Shown here: positions 34,438-44,139 of the stretch, piece after piece
Layout of the letters: the number at the start of each line of letters is the position of its first letter
How positions within the stretch are numbered: position 1 is the stretch's first letter
NCBI GenBank assembly: GCA_946413815.1
Contig: CAMKMD010000007.1
Location: forward strand, 28,969-92,968
Reading direction: 5' to 3'
Length of the DNA stretch: 64,000 bases
From: an uncultured Ruminococcus sp.
Lineage (GTDB): Bacteria > Bacillota > Clostridia > Oscillospirales > Ruminococcaceae
Translations under genes and position numbers: made by a program
Notes under the pieces: model-generated
Databases searched by the model: none
The model's input: the letters and a program-made list of their open reading frames with translations, nothing else
Told to the model about the DNA's origin: nothing

Positions 34438-37400
34438 AGCTTTTCACACCAGGCAAAGGCATCCTCTGCTGTATCTACGCCCTCACGGTCACAGAAAACC
34501 ACCTCTTCAAGCTCTGTACAGAAGGCAAAGGCCTGCGCTCCTATCTCCTTTACTGACTCCGGAATGACTACTCTTTTCAGACTCTTGCACCTGAAAAATG
34601 CCCTCTCCGGAATGACTGTTATCTTATCCGATATGTGTATCTCCCTCAGATTGCAGCAGTGCTCGAACGCCCTCTTGCCTATTTCTACAAGGCTGTCGGA
34701 AAGGTCGATGCTCTCAAGGCTCTTGCAGCCGCTGAATGCCTGTGCGCCTATACTCATGACGCCTCCTGCATTGCTTACGCTCCTGAGCCACTTGCTGCTC
34801 CTGAAGGCTGACCTGCCTATCCTCCGGGTATCCTCCGAAAGAACAATGGTCTCCAGCAGATTGCATTCCATATATACCTCGTCCGCTATCTCCCTTATGC
34901 CACCGGGAAATACAAGGTCCTTTATATTGCCGGTGCTCTCTTCAAGCACTCCGCCATTCATCTTGAAGCAGTTTATGCACTCCGCAAAGATCCGTGCCAC
35001 AAGCTGCGGATAATCCTTCTCCGCAGGGTCGGTGCAGTTTTCAAGGGTGTAGGTCTTTCCGTCCGGGAAATGGATAGACCTGAGATTGATGCAGTTTCTG
35101 AAAGCAAAGACATCAACTGCAATTCGCTCATTCGTCAGGGTCAGCTCTCTGAGCTCCGTATTTCCGGCGAATGCCCAGCTGCATATGCGCCTGATATCCT
35201 CCCCTATCTCAGCTCTCTCACCGCAGCGTGCAGCATCGATGAGCATACCGTTCACGATATTGTATCTTCCCTCACGGCGCTTCTTCTCAAGCCAGCCCGT
35301 GCCTGAAAAGGTGAGCTTCCCGCTGTATCGAAAGCCCCCGGGGAATACGATATCAGTCAGTCTGAGTTTGTCGCGGAAAGCTTCATCCTCCGCTGAGACT
35401 ATATCATCCGGTATCCTCACCCTTACAGCATCTCCCTTGTATTTCACGATGCCGGAGTACATATTGATATCGAAGCAGGAGTACACGCTGCCGATCACCT
35501 CCTGCACCCTTACGGGCAGCCTGTTGTCTGCGGTATTTCGGCTCTGGGCAAACTGCGAGAAAAAGTACTCCTCTCCATTGTAAATCACAGTATCAGCGAA
35601 GGTACAGCCGGAGAACACACCGCTCCTGAGAACTGTCTCCCCGTCCAACTCTATCCTCTTCAGTGAAGTGCAGTCCGCAAAAGCATGAAAGCCCGCAAAG
35701 ACCCCTCTGAGGCTTATCTCCTCCAGACTCTCACAGCGCTCAAAAGCACGCTCACCGATCTTTCTTATATTCCTGAGAATGAAACGGTGCAATGAAGTAC
35801 ACTCGTCAAAGCATCTTCTTCCGATCTCAGTTACCTTCTCAGACAGTCTTACCTCACTGAGAGAGGAACAGCCTGCGAACAGTTCGTCCCCAAGCACGGA
35901 TAATCCGCTTATCTCAGCCCTTTCAAGACTGCGGCAGAAGGAGAATGCCCCCTTCTCCACCTTAGCCGCAAGCACCATTACCTCGCGCAGAGAGGGGCAC
36001 TTCTCAAAGGCGTATCTTTCAACGATGCAGTCCGCGTTGTTTATAACTACCCTTCTCAGCTCCCGACATCCGGAGAAAGCGTACTTACCTATAACGGCAG
36101 GCTTATCCAGCACCAGCTCGGTGATGCTGCCGTCACCCACAAAGCTGTAAGCGGCAATGTCATCCTGGCTGTATATCCTTTCCTCCGGGCGCACCGCCGG
36201 AGGTGTACCAGTTTCAAATTCCGTGAGTTCAAGGTTCTCGCAGCCCCTGAATGCCGCAAATCCTACCTCTTCAAGTCCGGCAGGGACATTGAAGCGTATG
36301 AGCTTCTTACAGTTCTCAAAAGCACTCCTGCATATGATCCTGAGGTTCTCTGACATCTGAACTGTCTGGATACATACACATCCACGGAAGGCATTTTCGT
36401 GTATCTCACGGACGCTGTTGCTCATAATGACACGCCCTATCCTGTCATTTCCCTCAAAGCAGCTCTCACCGATGATCTCCACTCCATCAGGTACGGTGAC
36501 ACGCTCTTCACTTCCGGAGTAGGACATAAGCGTCCTTCCGCTTATGTAGAAATCACTCATTACCTGATCGTTTATCTGCCTTATGATATGCGGGGTATCT
36601 TCGTCGCAGTTGATACCGCCCAGCCTGTACACATGATCGCCGATAATGACCTTCTTCAGGCTGCTGCATCCCCTGAATGCGCCTTCCTCTGCGGTGATAT
36701 CACCGTTCTTCAGGGTGACCTGTTCAAGGCTGATGCAGTTGCCGAAGGCGTTTGCCCTTATGCTTTCGAGGCTTGCGGGGAACGATATGGATACAATACC
36801 CTTCTTGTCAAAGAAGCAGCTTTTTTCAATGCATCTGATACCCTCGGGGATATCAAAGTTTTTAAGGTTGACATGGAGCTTGCAGAGCACTCCGTTTTCT
36901 ATCTCTATGGACTGATAAACGCTCTCTGCTATGGCCCGCACTACGGGATGTATATCGCTGTCATCAATGATAGCAGAGATAAGGTCATCCGAATGCCACG
37001 AAGTGCCGTCGGAGAGATTTATCTTCTTTATGCCCACACAGCCTGTAAATATATCTTTTTTGAAATCGGAGGTATCCGCCTCGCTGCTGAGTGTTATCTC
37101 CGTCAGCTGCGTATTGTTCGCAAAGGTCTGCATCCCGAGCTTTTTCACGCCCGGCGCTTTGATGCTTCTCAGACTGTCGCAGCACAGGAAGGTACCCTTG
37201 CCGAAACTTGTCACTGTCTCCGGGAACTCCAGAGAAACAAGGTCATGACATCTATGAAAGGCCAGCTCGCCTACTTTCTCAAGACTTGAAGGTATGTTTA
37301 TCCTTTCAAGCTTCCTGCATCCCTTGAAGGCATTTTCGCCAATCTCTGTAAGGCCCTCCGGCAGAGTTATATCCGTTATCCAGGACATACCCTTGAATAC

Positions 37401-37502
37401 CTCTTTGCCTATTACAGTTACACCCTCAGGAACTATGACACTGTGCTGCTCTCCGGAAAAGCTGAGCAGCACGCCGTTTTCCACCTTGAATTCTTCCTGC
37501 AT
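34434..37502 (-). CDS. Large BspA-type leucine-rich repeat protein without signal peptide
   Basis: A 1022-residue protein made almost wholly of LRR_5 repeats with IG-x-x-A-F-x-x-C-x-x-L, and shorter non-LRR spacers that begin with motifs such as FKVENGVLLSFSGE and FYISGRTLMSYSGSEE. The N-terminus (MQEEFKVENGVLL) is polar, so unlike the other LRR protein here it has no Sec signal, dockerin or anchor. It sits in a tight operon between a tRNA-modifying enzyme (2 bases away) and a reductase (overlap), which also argues for a cytosolic role. LRR_5 proteins mediate protein contacts; the partner is unknown. Confidence 0.88.
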   Translation of the reverse strand: MQEEFKVENGVLLSFSGEQHSVIVPEGVTVIGKEVFKGMSWITDITLPEGLTEIGENAFKGCRKLERINIPSSLEKVGELAFHRCHDLVSLEFPETVTSFGKGTFLCCDSLRSIKAPGVKKLGMQTFANNTQLTEITLSSEADTSDFKKDIFTGCVGIKKINLSDGTSWHSDDLISAIIDDSDIHPVVRAIAESVYQSIEIENGVLCKLHVNLKNFDIPEGIRCIEKSCFFDKKGIVSISFPASLESIRANAFGNCISLEQVTLKNGDITAEEGAFRGCSSLKKVIIGDHVYRLGGINCDEDTPHIIRQINDQVMSDFYISGRTLMSYSGSEERVTVPDGVEIIGESCFEGNDRIGRVIMSNSVREIHENAFRGCVCIQTVQMSENLRIICRSAFENCKKLIRFNVPAGLEEVGFAAFRGCENLELTEFETGTPPAVRPEERIYSQDDIAAYSFVGDGSITELVLDKPAVIGKYAFSGCRELRRVVINNADCIVERYAFEKCPSLREVMVLAAKVEKGAFSFCRSLERAEISGLSVLGDELFAGCSSLSEVRLSEKVTEIGRRCFDECTSLHRFILRNIRKIGERAFERCESLEEISLRGVFAGFHAFADCTSLKRIELDGETVLRSGVFSGCTFADTVIYNGEEYFFSQFAQSRNTADNRLPVRVQEVIGSVYSCFDINMYSGIVKYKGDAVRVRIPDDIVSAEDEAFRDKLRLTDIVFPGGFRYSGKLTFSGTGWLEKKRREGRYNIVNGMLIDAARCGERAEIGEDIRRICSWAFAGNTELRELTLTNERIAVDVFAFRNCINLRSIHFPDGKTYTLENCTDPAEKDYPQLVARIFAECINCFKMNGGVLEESTGNIKDLVFPGGIREIADEVYMECNLLETIVLSEDTRRIGRSAFRSSKWLRSVSNAGGVMSIGAQAFSGCKSLESIDLSDSLVEIGKRAFEHCCNLREIHISDKITVIPERAFFRCKSLKRVVIPESVKEIGAQAFAFCTELEEVVFCDREGVDTAEDAFAWCEKL

Positions 37503-37504
37503 CC

Positions 37505-38476
37505 TTATTTCTCCGTTTCTCCGAATATCTTCACAAGCACCCTTCGTATCTCCTGCATATTCCCGCAGCCGTAAAGCTCCTGCTTGTAGGTCTTCGTACC
37601 GGGCAGCCTCTTCATGAAGTAGGAGGATATCTTCCTTATATGCTCCATGGCTGCCAGTTCATCAAAGCATCTCCCGGCAATATCCGCCTGCTCCAGCATG
37701 AGAGAGAGCTTTGTCTCCTCAGTACGCTTTCCGGTTAACTGCGAAAATATCATCGGGTTCTCCAGACCGCAGCGGGCTATCATCACGCCGTCAGCCCCTG
37801 TCTGCTCCATCATTTTCAGTGCATCCTCCTCTGAGTGTATGCCGCCGTTAGCTATGACGGGGATATTCACCGCATTCTTAGCCTCCGCAATGTACTCATA
37901 TACAGGCTCGCCCTCGTACATCATATTCCTTGTGCGTCCGTGAACGGTAATCATATCCGCGCCTGAGTCCTCACACATCCTTGCGAACTCCGATACGACA
38001 ATATTATCACGGTTCATGCCCGGTCTGAACTTGACAGTCACGACCTTTCCGCTTCTTTTGCAGGCCTCGATTATCCTTGAAGCCAGTTTCATATCCTGTG
38101 TCAGTGCGCAGCCCTCGCCGCTCTTTATGACATTGGGCACAGGACAGCCCATGTTGATATCGATTATATCAAAGGCCTCGGTATAGGCGCTCCTGCACGC
38201 ATACTCAAAAGCCGCCGGCACCGACCCGAGCAGCTGCACAGCCTTGATCCTCTCATCCTCGTCGGTGTACAGCAGCTTTGCCGTAGCCTGATCGTTATAT
38301 TTAAGCCCGTTAGCACTTACCATCTCAGTAAACGCAAGGCCTGCCCCCAGCTTTGTGCACATCAGCCTGAAGGGATAGTTCGTATACCCCGCAAGAGGTG
38401 CCATCAGCACATTTGAACCGAGAGTGATGTTCCCGATATGCAGCTTCTTCAGATAAGCTTCACTGAATCTTTTCAT
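37505..38476 (-). CDS. dus: tRNA-dihydrouridine synthase
   Basis: A 323-residue FMN enzyme that reduces uridines in the D-loop of tRNA. The start ATG at 38476 has AGGACAGGAA upstream; a start at 38530 would lie well inside the DUF1893 gene. Family motifs: VLMAPLAGYTNYPFR at the barrel start, FTEMVSANGL, the DINMGCPVPNVIKSGEGCAL catalytic loop with its Cys, TVHGRTR and VIANGGIHSEED. The gene overlaps the DUF1893 gene by 17 bases. Confidence 0.95.
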   Translation of the reverse strand: MKRFSEAYLKKLHIGNITLGSNVLMAPLAGYTNYPFRLMCTKLGAGLAFTEMVSANGLKYNDQATAKLLYTDEDERIKAVQLLGSVPAAFEYACRSAYTEAFDIIDINMGCPVPNVIKSGEGCALTQDMKLASRIIEACKRSGKVVTVKFRPGMNRDNIVVSEFARMCEDSGADMITVHGRTRNMMYEGEPVYEYIAEAKNAVNIPVIANGGIHSEEDALKMMEQTGADGVMIARCGLENPMIFSQLTGKRTEETKLSLMLEQADIAGRCFDELAAMEHIRKISSYFMKRLPGTKTYKQELYGCGNMQEIRRVLVKIFGETEK

Positions 38477-38924
38477 TTCCTGTCCTCGTTTGTTTTCTAT
38501 CCTCCGCACTGCCGCTCCTGAGCTCTTCAAGCCGTGTTTTCAGTGCCTTATATCCCTCTTCAAAGTCATCAATATCCGCCACTGTTTTTTCCATAGGGCA
38601 GATATCCGTTCCCTGACGGTTCATTATCTTCTCAGTCAGAACATCGTATGTACAGGGAATGCCGCAGCTCTCAAGGTATGCCCTGCCGCTCACTGACATG
38701 ACCCTGCCGTGAACACGGACTATACCAGCCTTTGCAAAGAGCATTGCAGCCGCCTTGCCCACTATGATATCGGCAGCGGAGAATCCCGCAAGCACTCTTC
38801 CCACTGCAATAAATCTCATCATCGGAGAGATGCCTCTCCCATCATCCGTAAGGAACTCACCCTCACGGCAAAGGCATATGGAATGCCCGTTCAGTTCCCT
38901 TACTGCTATCCCGATATCAGTCAT
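38460..38924 (-). CDS. DUF1893-family protein
   Basis: A 154-residue protein starting TDIGIAVRELNGHSICLCREGEFLTDDGRGI and containing VGKAAAMLFAKAGI and the VLTEKIMNRQGTDICPME segment typical of DUF1893 (TM1506-like, a cytidine-deaminase-like fold without known activity). It overlaps both neighbours: the S component upstream by eight bases and dus downstream. The family often lies near transport or redox genes; its task is unknown. Confidence 0.85.
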   Translation of the reverse strand: MTDIGIAVRELNGHSICLCREGEFLTDDGRGISPMMRFIAVGRVLAGFSAADIIVGKAAAMLFAKAGIVRVHGRVMSVSGRAYLESCGIPCTYDVLTEKIMNRQGTDICPMEKTVADIDDFEEGYKALKTRLEELRSGSAEDRKQTRTGNEKIQ

Positions 38925-39501
38925 TTTCCCCGTCCTTTATAAGCAGCTTCCTGAGGCCTATGATAATGGCCGGCACAAGCAGTGCCTGCAACGCAAGTCC
39001 GATGGATCCGGTCTGTATCTGTCCCCATATCATTCCGGGAGTGAATTCGGTAAAGCGCTGTGCTGCCGCAACTGCGCCGAGGAATACGCCTCTTCCGCAG
39101 AGCTGTGCCAGTATGACAGCCGGGAAAGCCCACAGACCGTTTTCTGCTATCTTCCCGGTGAAAAGGCCGGATACAGCCGCGAATACCGCCAGCTCCAGCA
39201 TCATGAAAGGAAGCCTTGCCGCCGGCGGCATGGGATTCCCCATGGCAGAAGTTATCAGATGGCTCACAAGGGGCGAGAGCAGCCCTACCGCAAGCCCCCA
39301 TTTCGTACCAAGCAGACAGCCGCCAATGAGTACCGGCAGATACATGGGCAGCCACTTCATACCTCCGGGTGCGCCCAGTGCAAGATGAACTATCTGCGGC
39401 AGTATCACGGAAAGAGCGATGAGCCCTGCTGATACCAGTGTTTTCAGTGTTATCCTTTTGCCTGCCGGCAAGTTTCTCATAGTCATGGCATTCTCTAACA
39501 T
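38917..39501 (-). CDS. ECF transporter substrate-binding (S) component
   Basis: A 194-residue membrane protein with about six helices. The second ATG (39501) is chosen because AAGGAG stands eight bases upstream; the first ATG (39507) is only two bases from it. Hydrophobic helices with LPQIVHLALGAPGGMKWLPMYLPVLIGG and the MPPAARLPFMMLELAVFAAVSG segment match ECF S components, which capture vitamins or trace nutrients and use a shared energising module encoded elsewhere. The ligand is not identifiable. It is the first gene of an operon that includes DUF1893 and dus. Confidence 0.85.
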   Translation of the reverse strand: MLENAMTMRNLPAGKRITLKTLVSAGLIALSVILPQIVHLALGAPGGMKWLPMYLPVLIGGCLLGTKWGLAVGLLSPLVSHLITSAMGNPMPPAARLPFMMLELAVFAAVSGLFTGKIAENGLWAFPAVILAQLCGRGVFLGAVAAAQRFTEFTPGMIWGQIQTGSIGLALQALLVPAIIIGLRKLLIKDGEND

Positions 39502-39569
39502 TATCATATCTCCTTCGTATTCTGCACAGCGTATTCCGCCTTCATTATTTCATTATTTCGCATATTGAT

Positions 39570-39598
39570 ATTATATCACATACCATGTTCACAGTCAA
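39570..39598 (-). promoter_or_regulatory. Sigma-A promoter of the ECF-S/DUF1893/dus/LRR/reductase operon
   Basis: On the minus strand TTGACT, 17 bases, TATAAT. Confidence 0.75.
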
Positions 39599-39637
39599 TC
39601 GCTCTCCGACTGCCTTCCGGTCACCGCAGCCGACATG

Positions 39638-39680
39638 AAACTGCCGTCTTCACATATGCTGCGGAGGGCAGTTTTTCATT
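39638..39680. other. Terminator-like hairpin without a gene
   Basis: AAACTGCC near 39638-39645 can pair with GGCAGTTT at 39667-39674, followed by TTTCATTT. It sits between two divergent promoters, so no known gene would be terminated here. Possibly the end of a small transcript. Confidence 0.3.
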
Positions 39681-39692
39681 TCCCTGACAAGG

Positions 39693-39721
39693 TTGACTTT
39701 TAGTAATCGTTTTGCTATAAT
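39693..39721 (+). promoter_or_regulatory. Sigma-A promoter of the MoxR operon
   Basis: TTGACT, 17 bases, TATAAT. Confidence 0.75.
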
Positions 39722-39754
39722 GGGGGTAAACATACCCCATCGGAGGTGCAGCAG

Positions 39755-40672
39755 ATGATAAACAAACTTAAAAAGCACATCAGCGAATACTTTGTAGGAA
39801 AAGAAGAAACAATAGAGAACCTTCTGATATGCCTCCTCTCCGGGGGACATGTCCTCCTTGAGGGTATCCCCGGAGTGGGAAAGACCACCCTTGCTTCAAC
39901 TCTCGCAAGGTCGGTGGACTGCGATTTCGGAAGGATACAGTTCACCCCCGATACTCTCCCTGCCGACGTTATGGGCACAGAGATATTCAATATGAAGACG
40001 GGCGAGTTTGAATACCGTGAGGGAGCAGTAATGCATCAGATAGTGCTTGCGGACGAGATAAACCGCACCTCCCCCAAGACTCAGGCAAGTCTCCTTGAAG
40101 CCATGGCTGAGGGACAGACTACCGTAAGCGGAGTAAAGCACAAGCTGCCTGAGCCATTCATGGTCATCGCCACCCAGAACCCTGTTGAGTTCATGGGCAC
40201 CTATCCCCTTCCAGAGGCCCAGATCGACCGCTTCATGATGAAGATAACCCTCGACTACCCTGAGGAATCCGAAGAGCTGCGCATGACAAGGAATATGCTC
40301 TCCGGTAAGACAGTCGATAAGGCAGAGAGCATCATCACCGCAGAGGACGTGATAAAGCTCAGAGAACAGGCCGCCGCCGTTACCATCAAGGACGAGGTCA
40401 TACGCTACGCAAGGGATATCGCTGAGGCAACAAGGAACGAAAAACGCTTCGTGCTCGGCGCAAGCCCGAGAGCGGTTCTTGCTCTCGTCAAGGCTTCTCA
40501 GGCAAAAGCCATCCTTGAGGGCCGAAGCTTCGTCAAGCCCGACGACGTAAAGGCCGTAGCCCCCTTCGTGCTTGGCCATCGCCTCACTCTTACCTCCGAG
40601 GCAAGGATAGCCCGGGAGGATAAGGACGATATACTCAAAAAGCTGATACACAGAACAAAGATACCTATGTAA
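39755..40672 (+). CDS. MoxR-family AAA ATPase
   Basis: A 305-residue ATPase. The ATG at 39755 follows GGAGG by eight bases; an in-frame GTG at 39746 overlaps that ribosome site. Walker A is GIPGVGKTT (about 37-45), Walker B is VLADEINRTSPKTQ, and sensor motifs include ATQNPVEFMGTYPLPEAQIDRF. MoxR ATPases act as chaperones, here with the downstream DUF58 protein. First gene of a three-gene operon. Confidence 0.95.
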   Translation: MINKLKKHISEYFVGKEETIENLLICLLSGGHVLLEGIPGVGKTTLASTLARSVDCDFGRIQFTPDTLPADVMGTEIFNMKTGEFEYREGAVMHQIVLADEINRTSPKTQASLLEAMAEGQTTVSGVKHKLPEPFMVIATQNPVEFMGTYPLPEAQIDRFMMKITLDYPEESEELRMTRNMLSGKTVDKAESIITAEDVIKLREQAAAVTIKDEVIRYARDIAEATRNEKRFVLGASPRAVLALVKASQAKAILEGRSFVKPDDVKAVAPFVLGHRLTLTSEARIAREDKDDILKKLIHRTKIPM

Positions 40673-40715
40673 TGCCCTGCACGCTCAGTGATACTGAGCC
40701 ATAAAAGGAAATATC

Positions 40716-41882
40716 ATGAAAAGAAACAGAATAATATGGTTCTGCCTGTGGGTGCTTTCCCTTGTGGGTATCAGCTTCAAAGGAGGCGCCGTGACCTACG
40801 GCTTCTTTGCCCTCCTTACTCTTATCCCTGTCATCTCGCTGATATATCTTGTAGCGGTATATGCACTTTTCCATATATATCAGGAGCTTGATAACCGCTT
40901 CGTCTCGGTGAACGAGCCTGTCCGCTACCGCTTCATACTCGTAAACGAATACCCCATCCAGTTCGTCGGCATAAGAGTGCGCTTTTTCTCGACATTCTCA
41001 TCCATCACCGGACTTGACGACAAAACGGAATATGAACTGAGACCCGATACAAGGATACAGAAGGAAACAAGGCTAATCTGTAAATACAGGGGCGAATACG
41101 AGGTCGGTATCAGGGAGATAGAGATACAGGATTTCTTCCGCCTCTTCCGGATAAGATACAAGAACCGGGAGTGCATCCACGCCGTAGTCAGGCCGCAGCT
41201 TATAAAGACGGATTCTCTCGGCGGGATAGAGCTTTCCGATGCGGTAAGAGAATCAGAGCTGAGCAGGTCGGAGCCCGATGTCCTGAGCCGCGAATACATA
41301 CCCGGAGACGACCGCCGCTTCATCAACTGGAATCAGTCAGCAAGGACGGGCAGTCTCATGACAAGGCTCCTTACAGGCTCGAACCATCAGGAAATAGCGA
41401 TAATCACCGACACCTACAGATACAGCACTGACCAGGCAGACTTCCTCCCGGCAGAAAACAAGATACTTGAAACAGTGCTTGCCCTCGCATACTATTTCAG
41501 CCGCAGCAATATCTGTGCCGCAGAATACCATCTCCGTGACGGGCTTATACGCCTTACGGTGGAGAATACGCAGAAGTTCGAGGATTTCTTCACCTTTGTC
41601 TCAGACATCAGCTTCAGCAGCAGGAACAGCCATCAGCTACTCTGCGATACTGTCATGCACAGACCGGATATCCTTGAAAGCTCAATGGTCTTCCTGATAC
41701 TCTCCTCATGGGATACGGAAACAGGCGTCCTGCTGAGCGCACTTGAAGACAGCGGACTTCATATCATCGTCTGCTATATCACCGACAACGAGGATGACCT
41801 TCCCGACCTTTCGGGATACAAGAACTGTACGCTCTTACAGCTGTCGCCCTACCGCGACCTGAGGGAGGTGCTTGAAGGATGA
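40716..41882 (+). CDS. DUF58 membrane protein
   Basis: A 388-residue protein with two N-terminal helices (about 6-50), then a beta-rich part and the DUF58 signature SREYIPGDDRRFINWNQSARTG at about 200-221, which precedes a vWA-like domain. MoxR, DUF58 and a transglutaminase-like membrane protein form a widely conserved set linked to envelope assembly; the exact task is not known. Stop overlaps the next start by four bases. Confidence 0.93.
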   Translation: MKRNRIIWFCLWVLSLVGISFKGGAVTYGFFALLTLIPVISLIYLVAVYALFHIYQELDNRFVSVNEPVRYRFILVNEYPIQFVGIRVRFFSTFSSITGLDDKTEYELRPDTRIQKETRLICKYRGEYEVGIREIEIQDFFRLFRIRYKNRECIHAVVRPQLIKTDSLGGIELSDAVRESELSRSEPDVLSREYIPGDDRRFINWNQSARTGSLMTRLLTGSNHQEIAIITDTYRYSTDQADFLPAENKILETVLALAYYFSRSNICAAEYHLRDGLIRLTVENTQKFEDFFTFVSDISFSSRNSHQLLCDTVMHRPDILESSMVFLILSSWDTETGVLLSALEDSGLHIIVCYITDNEDDLPDLSGYKNCTLLQLSPYRDLREVLEG

Positions 41883-44089
41883 AGAAGTACTACGACCTCA
41901 TAAACACTCTTCCCCTTTCCCTGCTGATGATGCTCCTCTTCGGAGCTGAGGCAGGCATCCCCTCAGGAAGCATTCCCGCCTTTGTGCTCTGCATAGTCTT
42001 TACGCTCTGGATAGTCCTGCTGCGCAATATGAAGAGAAGAGAATGCCTGCGCAGCATCGGCATTGTATCGGTCTTCGTACTCGTGCTCTTTCAGGCCGCC
42101 GGAGAAAAATACCGTGAGCTCTTCATAGAAAAATACTTATGGATACTCTGGCTGCTCGGCTTCTCCGGTGCCGCTCTTGCAGCCGCTGTGATACTGGATA
42201 AGAGCATCTGGCTCAGGAGGCTCTCCGGTGCAGCCATGCTTGTCTTCCTTGTCGCGGGTACAGTGATGGGTATGGATATAGGAAAGGCTGTCTTCGCACT
42301 GGTATGCTTCTTCCTCCTTATACGCCTTGCAGAGGAGGTACAGAGAAGGTGGACGAAAAGCGGATATCCCGATATCAGGGAGCATATCACCCGCATATCC
42401 CCCTTCCTGCTCGGGCTCTGCCTTATGGTATATATCATACCCGCCAGCAGCAAGCCCTATGACTGGCAGTTCGCAAAAAACATATATAATACCGCCGCAG
42501 CCTTTGCCAACAGAGTCTACGGCTACATCTCCCATCCATCTGACCAGTACGGAAAGATAGGCTTCTCTGATAAGGGCGGCTTTCTTTCAGGTCTCAGCGG
42601 AGGAAGTGATGAGGAGATACTCTCCATATCAGCAGATAATCCCGAGATTAAGGATTTCCGCCTTGTCGGCTGCATGAGCGGCGATTTCAGGGGACGTGAA
42701 TGGGTCTTTGATATAAAGACCGCCGGTAATTCAAGAATGCTCGACACCATGGAGACCTCCACTGCTGTAAGAAAGCAGGACTCTGCCGCAAGATTCGATT
42801 ATATCCAGAAGGTTGAAATGGATTACAGGACGCTCTTCTATAACACGAAGTACATTTTTGCCCCCGCCAAGACAAGGCTTGCAGCCTCTGTCAGAAAGAC
42901 ATCCCGCATCAGCGAAAAGCACGGCAGCCTTATCTCAAAGCACCGTATGAACTACAAGGACGAATATCAGGTATCCTGCTACGTGATAAACTACGCCAAT
43001 CCTGAGCTTGAAGACTTCCTTACAACCGCCGGGGACATCAGTGAGGATGAATGGAAACAGACCGCCTATGCAGAAGACATCACCGGAAAAACCGGATACG
43101 CCTTTGAGGACTACCAGCGCTACCGCCGAAGCGTTTACGATGAATACTGCCGTTCGTACGGTCTTACCGGAGAGACCGCAGAGATAATAAACGGAATAAA
43201 GGACTCAGCAGCCAACAGGTACGAAGCTCTGAAGGAGCTTGAAGCATATCTGCGTACACTCACCTATTCTACTGACTGCGGCCCCCTCCCCGACTCTGTC
43301 ACTGATGCACAGAGCTTCCTTGACTACTTCCTCTTCTCCTCAAAGAAGGGCTACTGTATGCACTTTGCCACTGCCTTCACACTTATGGCGGGCGAGATGG
43401 GCATTCCATGCCGCTATGTGCAGGGCTATAATGTCACAAGAGCATCCGACGGCAGCATTACCGTAAAGAACAGCAACGCCCACGCATGGCCGGAAGCCTA
43501 CTTCGACAATGTGGGATGGGTCGCCTTTGAACCTACTCCTCTCTATCCCGTGCTCGCCGGATGGCAGGTCAGGAACCGTAATAACGGCGGCTACGGAAGA
43601 GACGACCACAGACAGGAACCATCCACAGCGCCCTCCGCAGTACCCGAAACCCAGGAAGTCCCCGCAGAGGAAGAAGAAAAGATAGACCCGCTCATCTTCA
43701 TCATACCCTCCCTTGCAGTTATCGGCTTCCTGCTGCTTTTCTACTCTATCAGCCTGTCGCTGTCAAGGAGAAAGTACCGGAGGATGAACTGCAGTGACAG
43801 ATTCAGATATCTCGCACAGCAGTATCTCCGCCTGATGAGTTATCTCGGACTGCGGATGCAGGATGACGAGACACTTGCGGAATTTGAGAGCAGAGCCCTG
43901 AACTCCGGCAAGGAGGGAATAAAGCCGCATCTCGGATTCATCCGCATATACGAAAACATCCTGTATTCCGACACGGAAGCCAGCGAGGAAGATATAAAGC
44001 AGGCAGAAAGCATCAACCGTGCCCTTCGCACCCTTGTGAAAAAGGGTAAACTGAAATACAGACTGATGCTCCTGCTGAAAAAGCAATGA
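41879..44089 (+). CDS. Transglutaminase-like membrane protein (TgpA type)
   Basis: A 736-residue protein. The N-terminal third has about six membrane helices. The external transglutaminase-like domain (about 470-560) has the papain-type triad: Cys in KKGYCMHFATAF, His in NSNAHAWPEAYF and Asp in FDNVGWVAFEP. A Pro/Glu linker, another helix (about 613-633) and a cytosolic C-terminal domain follow. It completes the MoxR-DUF58-TgpA operon; members may cross-link or cleave surface proteins. Confidence 0.93.
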   Translation: MKKYYDLINTLPLSLLMMLLFGAEAGIPSGSIPAFVLCIVFTLWIVLLRNMKRRECLRSIGIVSVFVLVLFQAAGEKYRELFIEKYLWILWLLGFSGAALAAAVILDKSIWLRRLSGAAMLVFLVAGTVMGMDIGKAVFALVCFFLLIRLAEEVQRRWTKSGYPDIREHITRISPFLLGLCLMVYIIPASSKPYDWQFAKNIYNTAAAFANRVYGYISHPSDQYGKIGFSDKGGFLSGLSGGSDEEILSISADNPEIKDFRLVGCMSGDFRGREWVFDIKTAGNSRMLDTMETSTAVRKQDSAARFDYIQKVEMDYRTLFYNTKYIFAPAKTRLAASVRKTSRISEKHGSLISKHRMNYKDEYQVSCYVINYANPELEDFLTTAGDISEDEWKQTAYAEDITGKTGYAFEDYQRYRRSVYDEYCRSYGLTGETAEIINGIKDSAANRYEALKELEAYLRTLTYSTDCGPLPDSVTDAQSFLDYFLFSSKKGYCMHFATAFTLMAGEMGIPCRYVQGYNVTRASDGSITVKNSNAHAWPEAYFDNVGWVAFEPTPLYPVLAGWQVRNRNNGGYGRDDHRQEPSTAPSAVPETQEVPAEEEEKIDPLIFIIPSLAVIGFLLLFYSISLSLSRRKYRRMNCSDRFRYLAQQYLRLMSYLGLRMQDDETLAEFESRALNSGKEGIKPHLGFIRIYENILYSDTEASEEDIKQAESINRALRTLVKKGKLKYRLMLLLKKQ

Positions 44090-44092
44090 AAT

Positions 44093-44131
44093 AAGCCTGT
44101 CCGGCAAAATCCGCCGGACAGGCTTTGTTTA
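44093..44131. terminator. Bidirectional intrinsic terminator
   Basis: A 13-bp perfect stem (44093-44105 with 44113-44125) and a T-rich tail, between the convergent TgpA and pncB genes. Confidence 0.88.
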
Positions 44132-44139
44132 TAGCATGA

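Noticed and set aside
33970..35013. A 347-codon plus-strand frame across the reductase/LRR boundary
   Set aside because: It is antisense to two strongly supported genes and has no start signal.
34434..37502. Regular repeats in the LRR genes as a possible CRISPR array
   Set aside because: The periodicity is at protein level, copies differ in DNA sequence and have no uniform spacers.
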